DNA from: an uncultured Eubacteriales bacterium
GTDB lineage: Bacteria; Bacillota; Clostridia; Oscillospirales; Oscillospiraceae
Assembly (NCBI GenBank): GCA_900315595.1
Contig: OMZQ01000004.1
Coordinates: 1 to 64,000 of the forward strand
Length of the DNA: 64,000 nucleotides
Direction of reading: 5' to 3'
Below, piece by piece: positions 15,962-23,224 of this stretch. The notes beneath the pieces were generated by a model, which was given only the letters and a program-made list of their open reading frames with translations, was not told the origin of the DNA and did no database searches. Made by a program: the position numbers and the translations under genes. Positions within the stretch are counted from its first letter, which is position 1; every line of letters begins with the position of its first letter.

Positions 15962-16050
15962 TCCCGCCCCAGGTGCCGCAAAACCGCCGCACCTGGGGCG
16001 GGTTTTGGCGTTTTTGGAGCTTTTCTGCTCGAAATATATACATTCATAAC
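15962..16050 (+). repeat. Terminator-promoter repeat, copy 3 (promoter part decayed)
   Basis: The same perfect stem, CCCGCCCCAGGTGC (15963-15976) / GCACCTGGGGCGGG (15989-16002), and the same tail, but the AT-rich block has changed to ATATATACATTCATAAC, losing TATAAT and the CGACTCAGG end. It closes the array; the next gene has its own promoter at 16144. Confidence 0.85.
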
Positions 16051-16143
16051 AAGCACGATCCCGGATTATGAATGGTGTAGGGAAAAGGTTGGTTATGCTG
16101 TCGCAAATCCGAAACATCTTACCGCGTTTTGGCGTATTGCCTA

Positions 16144-16172
16144 TTGATTAACCGCATCATTGTTGGTATAAT
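16144..16172 (+). promoter_or_regulatory. Sigma-70 type promoter before the WYL regulator
   Basis: TTGATT (16144-16149) and TATAAT (16167-16172) are separated by 17 bases, a near-consensus arrangement. A terminator-like hairpin (16192-16240) lies between it and the gene. Confidence 0.7.
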
Positions 16173-16191
16173 ATACAAGAGAATACAGAAA

Positions 16192-16240
16192 GGGATCATG
16201 GTAACAGATACGCGCTGCTGCCATGGTCCCTTTTGCTTTC
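16192..16240 (+). terminator. Terminator-like hairpin in the WYL leader (possible attenuator)
   Basis: GGGATCATGG (16192-16201) pairs exactly with CCATGGTCCC (16221-16230), followed by TTTTGCTTTC. Placed 20 bases after the promoter and 74 before the gene, it would end most transcripts early unless opposed by another fold or factor. Confidence 0.6.
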
Positions 16241-16258
16241 TGCCAGTGGTTGCCCTAT

Positions 16259-16294
16259 CCGTCGTTGCGAGGAGCGAAGCGACGCGGCAATCCG
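16259..16294 (+). repeat. Dispersed-repeat-like palindromic sequence
   Basis: The segment around GTTGCGAGGAGCGAAGCGA, ending CGCGGCAATCC, resembles the GTCATTGCGAGGAGCG...GCAATCC repeats that I recall from many bacterial intergenic regions. It has partial self-complementarity (TTGC...GCAA). Confidence 0.4.
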
Positions 16295-16313
16295 TATCTC
16301 AAAGGAGGCATTT

Positions 16314-17285
16314 ATGGAAAACGACGGAAAAGTCCGGCTGCTGCGGCTGCTGGAGCTGCTTTGGACGGAGACGGACGAGCAGCATCCGCTGACGATCGGC
16401 TATATCACGGAAGAAATGAAGAAGCGCTGGGGGCTGGAGGCCTACCGGATCACGATCCAGAAGGACGTGGCGGCCCTGCAGTCGGCGGGTTATGAGATCG
16501 AGGTCAAGCGCTCCACGCAGAATCAGTATTTTCTTGCCTCCCGGCCCTTCGAGCTGCCGGAGCTGAAGCTGCTGCTGGACGCGGTGGAGTCCTCCAAGTT
16601 CATCACCCAGAAAAAGAGCCGCACCCTGGCGGCCAAGCTCTTGAACCTAACCAGCCGGCCAACGGCGGCGGGGCTCAAACGGAACATCTCCATCGCCGAC
16701 CGCATCAAGCCGAAAAACGAACATATCTACTACTTTGTGGACGCCATCAACGAGGCCATCAACACGAAGCGGAAGATCTCCTTCCTCTACTTCGCCTTCA
16801 CGCCAGCGAAGAAAAAGGAGCTGAAAAACGGCGGCGAGCCCTACGTCTTCAGTCCCTACACCCTGACCTGGAACGGCGACTGCTACTACGTCGTGGGCTG
16901 GTCGGACAAGCACGGCAAGGTGGCGACCTTCCGGGTGGACCGCATCCTGGAGACCCCGCGCATCCTGGAAGAGCCCGCCGTACCGCGGCCGAAAAATTAC
17001 AGCATCGCGGACTTCTCCGAAAAGGCCTTCCAGCTCTTCGACGCCGACCGCACGGAGGTCACCCTCCTCTGCGACGCTGTGGCTATGAACTCGGTCCTGG
17101 ACCACTTCGGCGACCGGGCGAAGACCGAGCCCGTGGACGAGCACACCTTCCGCCTCACCGCCGAGGTCTCCCTCAGCCCCACCTTCTTCGCCTGGGTCTT
17201 CCAATTCGGAGGAAAAGTCAAACTCCTCGCCCCGGAGGAAGCCATTGAAAAGTATCGGATAATGTTGAACGCATCCAATTCATAG
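16314..17285 (+). CDS. WYL-domain transcriptional regulator
   Basis: A 323-residue regulator. Residues 1-70 form a winged helix-turn-helix (LLRLLELLWTETDEQHPLT...ITIQKDVAALQSAGYEI), and residues 130-215 form the WYL ligand-sensing domain (AINTKRKISFLYFAF...YVFSPYTLTWNGDCYYVVGW...FRVDRI), with a C-terminal extension domain to the end. The start is the ATG after AAAGGAGG. WYL regulators often control accessory and defence genes and can bind nucleic acids. It follows the cassette array and precedes an LRR gene; its target is not visible, though the leader hairpin suggests its own expression is restrained. Confidence 0.9.
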   Translation: MENDGKVRLLRLLELLWTETDEQHPLTIGYITEEMKKRWGLEAYRITIQKDVAALQSAGYEIEVKRSTQNQYFLASRPFELPELKLLLDAVESSKFITQKKSRTLAAKLLNLTSRPTAAGLKRNISIADRIKPKNEHIYYFVDAINEAINTKRKISFLYFAFTPAKKKELKNGGEPYVFSPYTLTWNGDCYYVVGWSDKHGKVATFRVDRILETPRILEEPAVPRPKNYSIADFSEKAFQLFDADRTEVTLLCDAVAMNSVLDHFGDRAKTEPVDEHTFRLTAEVSLSPTFFAWVFQFGGKVKLLAPEEAIEKYRIMLNASNS

Positions 17286-17333
17286 CATAGAAACGCCATA
17301 TTATTATCATCAAAACATAAAAGGAGAATGATT

Positions 17334-19037
17334 ATGGGAGACTTTACAATCACAAAAAGCGGAGTTTTGAAATCATATCAAGGGAATAATTCTTCTGTTG
17401 TAATACCGGATGGCGTCAAAAAAATCGGGTCGATGGCGTTTTATTGCAACTCGGACGTGATCTCTGTAATAATCCCAGGTTGTGTTACAGAAATAGGTGA
17501 ATCGGCATTCGGCGATTGCGCTGAGCTCGAAAGTGTCAAGATTCTGGGTGGAAAACCGCTGACCATCTGTGACGGGGCCTTTGGAGATTGCAAAAAGTTG
17601 GCAATGCTTGAATTGCCTAATAGCATCAAGCGTATCAGCGATAATGCATTTCGCGGCTGTGACGGTTTAGCCGATGAAGCCGGAAATATCATTGTGCTGG
17701 ATACGTTGTATTCTCATGCCGGGAAAAGCTCGGATGTAACAATCAAAGAAGGTGTGCAATTTATTGCGCCGGAAGCATTCAAATGGTGTGAAGATGTTGA
17801 GAAGGTCCATATTCCCGAAGGGGTGAAAACGATCGGTGCATACGCATTTTGCGGCTGCTCAAATTTGAAAACGATCAATATTCCGGACAGCGTTACCGAA
17901 ATCGGCGAGTTTGCATTTAAGAACAGCCCTGGATTGGCAGATGATAACGGATTCCTGGTAATTCGAAACAGTATTTTTTCCTATAGTGGGAAAAAGGAAG
18001 AGCCTGTTATTCCAGCGAGTGTTGAAAGAATCGAACCTTGGGCATTCGAAGGCAGCCAATCTTGTGTCAGAATCACAATCTCGGACAGTGTTACTGAAAT
18101 CGGAAAGAATGCGTTTTATCAATGTAGCCGCCTTTCATACGTCTCCCTGCCGAATGGATTAAAGGAGATTGCAGGCAGCCTGTTCAGCTGGTGTGCAGCC
18201 TTATCTGCTGTAAGAATTCCGGAAACTGTCACAACGATTGGAAGCCTGGCATTTTACGGCTGTGCGTCATTGACGGAAATCACAATTCCGGAATCGGTGG
18301 TTTCAATAGGGGCAAATGCTTTCCAAAGCTGTGAAAACCTGGCCCATATCATTTTACCGCAACACTTAACCGAACTTGGCGATGGTGCATTTAAATCATG
18401 TAAAAACCTGAAAGCTGTTTATTTTCCCAAGAGTGTCAACTCCATAGGCCCCAACACATTTTCAGGTTGTTACGCGCTTGAAAGGATTGAGGCGCCGGAG
18501 CATCTGCGAAAAGATTTTGACCGATGCTATTTGAGTATCAGCATAGATTATTACAGTGATGAGCAGTTGCCCGTTAAGCGTGATACAGAAGACTACGCAG
18601 AAATCGAAGACGCCGAAGAAGTAAACCGTGTTGTGATTAAATGCAGGCCGGAGGACTTTGATACTGTTCGCATGATCTTCGAAGAAGCATTGGCTCGATT
18701 CTATATGGAAGGTTCCTGCTTGGACGACACCTTATTTGAAAAGGTTTTAGCCGAGATCCGCGAGAACGATGACCTTTGCAGCATTCAAACAACAGATGAT
18801 TCTGTTTGCGCAACAATTGCCGACGGTATCGAAGCGGGCGGATTGCTTGCATGGAAGCTGCTGGGGAAGAACAGCTTCAGAAATGAATTTGGCTCGATCG
18901 CCGGTGTGGGAGAAAGTATTTTGAAGAACTTCCCACACGCAGATTTCTCGGTTACCCATCTGATGCAGGATATCAGCGAAACGGTCGAAAAAGTATGGAC
19001 TGAGGACGGTAAAATTGTGTCAGAATGGATGGAGTAA
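17334..19037 (+). CDS. BspA-like leucine-rich repeat protein, intracellular
   Basis: A 567-residue protein with about 14 LRR_5 (BspA/Treponema type) repeats in residues 15-405, each like IP..V..IG..AF..C..L. No signal peptide or anchor is present, unlike surface BspA proteins, so it is probably cytoplasmic. Residues 420-567 form a separate acidic domain (VVIKCRPEDFDTVRMIFEEAL...) of unknown function. The ATG at 17334 has AAAGGAG seven bases upstream; the ATG at 17328 is too close to it. The gene is clearly less GC-rich than the WYL gene before it. A related LRR protein lies at 22068. Confidence 0.88.
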   Translation: MGDFTITKSGVLKSYQGNNSSVVIPDGVKKIGSMAFYCNSDVISVIIPGCVTEIGESAFGDCAELESVKILGGKPLTICDGAFGDCKKLAMLELPNSIKRISDNAFRGCDGLADEAGNIIVLDTLYSHAGKSSDVTIKEGVQFIAPEAFKWCEDVEKVHIPEGVKTIGAYAFCGCSNLKTINIPDSVTEIGEFAFKNSPGLADDNGFLVIRNSIFSYSGKKEEPVIPASVERIEPWAFEGSQSCVRITISDSVTEIGKNAFYQCSRLSYVSLPNGLKEIAGSLFSWCAALSAVRIPETVTTIGSLAFYGCASLTEITIPESVVSIGANAFQSCENLAHIILPQHLTELGDGAFKSCKNLKAVYFPKSVNSIGPNTFSGCYALERIEAPEHLRKDFDRCYLSISIDYYSDEQLPVKRDTEDYAEIEDAEEVNRVVIKCRPEDFDTVRMIFEEALARFYMEGSCLDDTLFEKVLAEIRENDDLCSIQTTDDSVCATIADGIEAGGLLAWKLLGKNSFRNEFGSIAGVGESILKNFPHADFSVTHLMQDISETVEKVWTEDGKIVSEWME

Positions 19038-19087
19038 GCCGAATTAGATTTCTATTCCAATTCAAACACCATCGAGGAGGTACAAAC

Positions 19088-19186
19088 ATGAATTGCCCAC
19101 GCTGTGGAACACCAATGGAAGGCGGCGTATGCCCGGAATGCGGATTTCCTGTGTTGCGTATTATTATGCTCCATAAGGCAGAATAA
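19088..19186 (+). CDS. 32-residue zinc-ribbon microprotein
   Basis: MNCPRCGTPMEGGVCPECGF... encodes two CxxC pairs (C3/C6 and C15/C18) in a zinc-ribbon arrangement, followed by a short hydrophobic tail. The ATG has GAGGAGG seven bases upstream, a very strong site, and the frame ends at TAA. Similar zinc-ribbon modules head larger proteins (for example at 48786), so it may be a free-standing adaptor or a remnant. It lies between the LRR gene and the Fic operon. Confidence 0.6.
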   Translation: MNCPRCGTPMEGGVCPECGFPVLRIIMLHKAE

Positions 19187-19199
19187 AGCCACAAAGATA

Positions 19200-19247
19200 A
19201 TAGGGAACATTTCTTTGAAAATCCAAACAAGGTTTCCCCTATTTTTC
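19200..19247 (+). terminator. Weak terminator / upstream operator-like palindrome
   Basis: ATAGGGAACATTTC (19200-19213) partly pairs with GTTTCCCCTAT (19232-19242), followed by TTTTTCTC. The left arm closely resembles the operator half-site at 19257, so it may serve both as terminator and extra repressor site. Confidence 0.5.
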
Positions 19248-19249
19248 TC

Positions 19250-19299
19250 TTGAAATATAGGGAACAATTCTGTATAATCAAAGCAGAATTGTTCCCTAT
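19250..19299 (+). promoter_or_regulatory. Promoter with overlapping 16-bp-arm operator of the Fic operon
   Basis: TTGAAA (19250-19255), 17 bases, TATAAT (19273-19278). The palindrome ATAGGGAACAATTCTG (19257-19272) / CAGAATTGTTCCCTAT (19284-19299) is perfect and encloses the -10 box; its right arm ends at the ribosome binding site GGAGG. A protein bound here would block both polymerase and translation start, and the RNA hairpin could cover the translation start region. Confidence 0.85.
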
Positions 19300-19311
19300 G
19301 GAGGTATTCCC

Positions 19312-20250
19312 ATGAATGAACTGCAAACACAGGAACTGCTGCGGCAGCGGGCGGACGCGCAGGCGCGGCTGAAGCTGCTGCCCTATGACGGCACGCCGGA
19401 GGTCAAGGAGAAGGACGGCCGACGTTATCTCTACGTCCGCAAGCGGGTGGCGAGCCGCCAGACCTCTACCTACGTGGACGTCTATTCCGACGATTTGTAT
19501 CAGCTGCTGCTCCGCAACGCCAGAGAGGCCCGGGAGCTGCGCAAGACGATCCGTCACGCGGAAAAAGCCCTGGCCGCGCTGGGCTGGCAGGACGGCGAGC
19601 TCTCGCCTGGGGTACTGCTGAATCTGGACTTCGCCCGGGCCAATCTGAAGGCCAACATCTACGACCAGGCCGTATTGGAGGGCGTCGCAACCTCCTTCCC
19701 TCAGACGGAGGAGATCATCGAAAACGGGATCGTCAACGGCGTCCGGGCCTCGGACGTGCAGAAGATCCTGAATCTCAAGCACGCCTGGGAGTTTATCCTG
19801 GACAAGGACGTGCTGCAGAGCCCATCGAGCTATTACGTCCTCTGCCACATTGCCAAGCTGGTAAACGAGGGCTTTTACGCAGACGGCGGCCGCATCCGGG
19901 GCGTACCGGTCACCATCGGCGGGACGAGTTATATCCCGCCCATGCCCAATGAATCCGTCGTTCGGGAAAACCTGGAAACGCGGCTGAACGCCGATAGGGA
20001 TGCCATCGACACGGCAATCGAGCTCTGCCTCTACTGCATGAAGACGCAGATCTTCAACGACGGCAACAAGCGCGCCGCCGTGATTTACGCAAATCACTTC
20101 CTGATCGCCCGCGCGGGCGGCTTGCTGGTGATCCCGGAAAAGGAGGTCCCCGAATTCAAGCGCCTGCTGGTGGCCTACTACGAGAACCGTGATCAGGGAG
20201 AAATCAAGACGTTCCTGCGGGAAAAATGCTGGAAGCGGATGGGAGAATAA
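19312..20250 (+). CDS. Fic/Doc-family protein lacking the catalytic histidine
   Basis: A 312-residue protein. Residues 1-100 are a helical N-terminal region; residues 105-300 resemble the Fic fold with QTEEIIENGIVNGV near residue 126 in the place of an inhibitory-type helix, and the Fic core read as QIFNDGNKRAAVIYAN near residues 244-259. The usual motif is HPFxx(G/D)N(G/K)R; here the catalytic His is Gln, while Phe, Asp, Asn and Arg are kept. I recall this Gln variant from other Firmicutes, so it may define a non-AMPylating subfamily. It is first in a tight four-gene operon behind a strong operator and starts seven bases after GGAGG. Target and activity are unknown. Confidence 0.82.
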   Translation: MNELQTQELLRQRADAQARLKLLPYDGTPEVKEKDGRRYLYVRKRVASRQTSTYVDVYSDDLYQLLLRNAREARELRKTIRHAEKALAALGWQDGELSPGVLLNLDFARANLKANIYDQAVLEGVATSFPQTEEIIENGIVNGVRASDVQKILNLKHAWEFILDKDVLQSPSSYYVLCHIAKLVNEGFYADGGRIRGVPVTIGGTSYIPPMPNESVVRENLETRLNADRDAIDTAIELCLYCMKTQIFNDGNKRAAVIYANHFLIARAGGLLVIPEKEVPEFKRLLVAYYENRDQGEIKTFLREKCWKRMGE

Positions 20251-20254
20251 GCAA

Positions 20255-21595
20255 ATGAACGAACTGACGATTCTGACCCGGCAGGCGCCGGGGGTTGCGG
20301 AATTTGACAATTTTGAGGAGATCAAGGCATATCTGGCAGCCCGGCTGGAGGGCTACCGAAACCTGGTCTACTCTGAGGACAGCCTGAAGCTGGCCAAGGC
20401 CGACAAGGCCGAGCTCACCAGGCTGAAAAAGGCCCTGGACGAGCGGCGCAAGGAGATCAAGAAGGTCTACATGGAGCCCTATCTGACCGTCGAGGCCCGG
20501 ATCAAGGAACTGACCGCCATGATCGACGAGCCCCTGGCCGAGATCGACGGCTTCGTCAAGGGGATGAAGGAGGCCGAAAAGGCAGCCAAACGGCAGGAGA
20601 TCAAGGGGTTTTTCGACACCGTTGCCGCGCCGCTGGGAGAGCTGGCAGAGCCGCTGTTCGCCTCCGAGGCCTTCTTCGATCCAAAGTGGGCGAACGTCAG
20701 CACGAAGGCCAAAACCTGGCAGGACGCCGTCCGGGAGAAGGTCGCGCAGGCAGCCGCGGATTTGCGTACTCTTCAGCAGACCGGCGGCAGCCATGCCCCG
20801 GCACTGATCGACCGCTATCTGGAGACGATGGACATGGAGAGCGCAAAGGCTTATCAGCGCTCTCTGGAGCAGACTGCGGCTGCCGCCCGGACGGAGGTCG
20901 CGGAGGTCAAGGACGAGGACAAGGTTACGGGCTATAAGATTTTGAAGATCAGCGGCACTCGCCGTCAGATGGCGCAGCTCCTCAGTCAGCTCGAGCTGAT
21001 GGGCATGGAGTATGACGAGCTGGAGGACGGCATGCCCGGCGAGCTGCGGGAGCTGACCGTCCCGGACTTCGACAGCTTTGTGGCCTTCGATATCGAGACC
21101 ACCGGCACCTTCGGCGCGGCCAACGGTGACGCCGAGGCCGAAATCACCGAGATCGGCGCGGTGAAGGTCCTGAAGGGACAGATCGTCGAGCGCATGGACT
21201 GGCTCTGCAACCCAGGTCGGCGCATCACGCCCATGATCAGCCGGATTACCCATATCACCGACGATATGCTGGCTGACAAGCCTCCGGTTTCCGAAGTCAT
21301 CCGCGCCTTTTCGAAGTTCGCGGGGTACCTGCCCCTGGTGGGACACAACATCAAGGCCTCCGACCTGCACTACATCACCCGTGCCGCCAACCGCGCCGGC
21401 GTACGGCTGGAAAACCCCTTCTTTGACACCTACCTCTATGCAAAGCAGTTTCTCGCCACCTGGGGCTGGCCGAACGTTAAGCTGGAAACCCTCTCCGCCG
21501 CCTTCGGCATCGCCCAGCCCGACGCCCACCGTGCCTGGTGCGACGCCGAAGCCAACGTCGGCGTGTATTTCAAATTGAAAGAATTGGGGGGATGA
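20255..21595 (+). CDS. DUF1351 - DEDDh exonuclease fusion protein
   Basis: A 446-residue protein. Residues 1-210 match DUF1351, a coiled-coil-rich family usually found in phage recombination modules (YSEDSLKLAKADKAELTRLKKALDERRKEIKK). Residues 270-446 form a DnaQ-like 3'-5' exonuclease with Exo I FDIETTG, Exo II GHNIKASDL and Exo III H-R-A-W-C-D-A, so the DEDDh residues are all present. It starts five bases after the Fic stop with GGAG upstream and ends three bases before the next start. The fusion of a phage-type domain to an exonuclease in an operon with Fic-like and HEPN-like proteins is unusual. Confidence 0.85.
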   Translation: MNELTILTRQAPGVAEFDNFEEIKAYLAARLEGYRNLVYSEDSLKLAKADKAELTRLKKALDERRKEIKKVYMEPYLTVEARIKELTAMIDEPLAEIDGFVKGMKEAEKAAKRQEIKGFFDTVAAPLGELAEPLFASEAFFDPKWANVSTKAKTWQDAVREKVAQAAADLRTLQQTGGSHAPALIDRYLETMDMESAKAYQRSLEQTAAAARTEVAEVKDEDKVTGYKILKISGTRRQMAQLLSQLELMGMEYDELEDGMPGELRELTVPDFDSFVAFDIETTGTFGAANGDAEAEITEIGAVKVLKGQIVERMDWLCNPGRRITPMISRITHITDDMLADKPPVSEVIRAFSKFAGYLPLVGHNIKASDLHYITRAANRAGVRLENPFFDTYLYAKQFLATWGWPNVKLETLSAAFGIAQPDAHRAWCDAEANVGVYFKLKELGG

Positions 21596-21598
21596 GCC

Positions 21599-22084
21599 AT
21601 GGACAAGACAGATAATCAACTCAAATATGAGAACTACAAAGAGCAATTCACGCGGCTGAAAAGCGCCTTGAACAACGGCTTTAATCTGGAGGCTATGTTC
21701 ATTGAGTATGCGATCATGGAGGATCGAACCGAGTCGATCCTGCGCCACGCGGATAAGTGGGAAGCGTATCTGAAAAAGCGCGGTAAAAATGAACCAACCC
21801 TAAACTCCAAGGTCGTGTACATCCAAAAGCTGATGGAGTCCAATCGGAAGGACCTTCTGCACAGGTATTTTTCCGACGACCTTCCGGACCGCATACTGAC
21901 TTGGAAAGAGGATCGCAACCGTCTGATCCATGCTTTACTGAAACAACAGTTGGAGCACAACGAGATCAGGTCGCTTGCAGAGCAAGGAAAACAGCTTGTA
22001 GACGAGCTGAGGAAACGCGCCGGGAATTATAACCGAGCCATCGACAGAAGAAAGGAAAAAGAAGAAAATGAGCAACCCGAATGA
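21599..22084 (+). CDS. HEPN-like helical protein
   Basis: A 161-residue, mostly helical protein. EDRNRLIHALLKQ near residues 103-115 contains R-x4-H (RNRLIH), the signature of HEPN ribonucleases, and the N-terminal helix (FNLEAMFIEYAIMEDRTESIL) fits the HEPN four-helix bundle. The C-terminus is highly charged (RRKEKEENEQPE). It starts three bases after the exonuclease stop and overlaps the next gene by 17 bases, so the operon is translationally coupled. The RNase assignment rests on one motif and fold pattern and needs structural confirmation. Confidence 0.65.
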   Translation: MDKTDNQLKYENYKEQFTRLKSALNNGFNLEAMFIEYAIMEDRTESILRHADKWEAYLKKRGKNEPTLNSKVVYIQKLMESNRKDLLHRYFSDDLPDRILTWKEDRNRLIHALLKQQLEHNEIRSLAEQGKQLVDELRKRAGNYNRAIDRRKEKEENEQPE

Positions 22085-22997
22085 TTTTGTGATCGAAAAC
22101 GGCATATTGAAGAAGTACGTCGGCCCTGGCGGGGAAGTTGAGGTGCCGGATGGTGTAACGAGTATCGGAAGTGATGCCTTTCGCGACTGTGCTGATTTGA
22201 CAAGCGTGATCCTGCCAAACAGCGTGACGAGCATTGACAAAAACGCTTTTTACAACTGCAGCGGTTTGTTAAGCATTTCATTACCCGCTGGGCTGGAGAC
22301 GATCGGTGCGTATGCTTTCGACGGTTGTACATCCTTAGCGTCAATTGCGGTACCCAATAAGGCTGTTTCGATAGGACCATGCGCTTTTTTTGGATGCAAA
22401 CAGCTTGCTGATGCCGATGGATTTGTAATTGTAAATGAAATCCTGTTTGATTATTACGGAGCGGGAGGTGACGTTATTGTTCCCGCAGGTGTCAAAGTGT
22501 TGAGCGATTACTCCTTTGGAAGATGCAATATTCTTCAGAGAGAACATGTTGAAATGGGCTCTGTAGTCCTCCCGACCAGTTTAACGAAAATTGGAAAAGC
22601 TGTATTTGAGCATTGCGAAGGACTTAGAGAGGTTAAAATCCCCAACCGTGTGACTGATATCGGGGATTGTGCATTTCAATCGAACCGATGGCTTTCAAAA
22701 GTCACCCTGCCGAAGAATCTCATAAACCTTGAAAGTTATGCATTTGCTGGATGTGCAATAGAACGGTTATCCCTGCCAAAAGGGCTGAAGAAGATCGGCG
22801 AAGGCGCTCTTATGAATAATAATATGCAAAAACTGGTAATGCCGGATCAGGTCGAGATTATCGAAAATCGTGCGCTTATTGGGCAACTGTATGCTTTCTT
22901 TACGCTCTGGGTTACTCCGGGAAGCGTAACTGAAAAAACTGTAAAGCAGTATGTTAAGAAGAACAAGTGCAATGTGAAATATAACGAATCCAAATAA
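22068..22997 (+). CDS. BspA-like leucine-rich repeat protein, intracellular
   Basis: A 309-residue protein made of about eight or nine LRR_5 repeats (VPDGVTSIGSDAFRDC, LPNSVTSIDKNAFYNC and so on) with no signal peptide or anchor. It begins inside the end of the HEPN-like gene, after AGAAAGGAAAAAG, so it is the last member of the Fic operon. It resembles the LRR protein at 17334 in its opening (F.I..G.LK.Y.G) but lacks that protein's C-terminal domain. LRR proteins can act as recognition or inhibitor modules; which applies here is not known. Base composition is AT-shifted compared with the fic gene. Confidence 0.85.
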   Translation: MSNPNDFVIENGILKKYVGPGGEVEVPDGVTSIGSDAFRDCADLTSVILPNSVTSIDKNAFYNCSGLLSISLPAGLETIGAYAFDGCTSLASIAVPNKAVSIGPCAFFGCKQLADADGFVIVNEILFDYYGAGGDVIVPAGVKVLSDYSFGRCNILQREHVEMGSVVLPTSLTKIGKAVFEHCEGLREVKIPNRVTDIGDCAFQSNRWLSKVTLPKNLINLESYAFAGCAIERLSLPKGLKKIGEGALMNNNMQKLVMPDQVEIIENRALIGQLYAFFTLWVTPGSVTEKTVKQYVKKNKCNVKYNESK

Positions 22998-23224
22998 TTG
23001 TTTTTCAATTTGAGGATGCTTCATTGATGGCAGGGACGCTGCAGAGTTCAATGTGTGCCGTATGCCGTAACTGTGCCGTAACTGGATAGATAAACATCTT
23101 TCTATCCGGTTTATGGGACTTGCCCTGTGATACAATACGATTTAAGCGCGATTTAAGCTAAAAATTATCAGTTTATTGGAACAATATCAGGAAGAAAAGT
23201 CGTATTTATAAATAGGAGCAAAGA
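22998..23224. other. Intergenic region before the mobilizable element
   Basis: No gene is seen. It contains a 6-bp-arm hairpin GGATAG...CTATCC (23084-23107) and a direct repeat CGATTTAAG about 23140-23160. The left end of the integrated element may lie here, but I find no clear attachment repeat. Confidence 0.35.
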
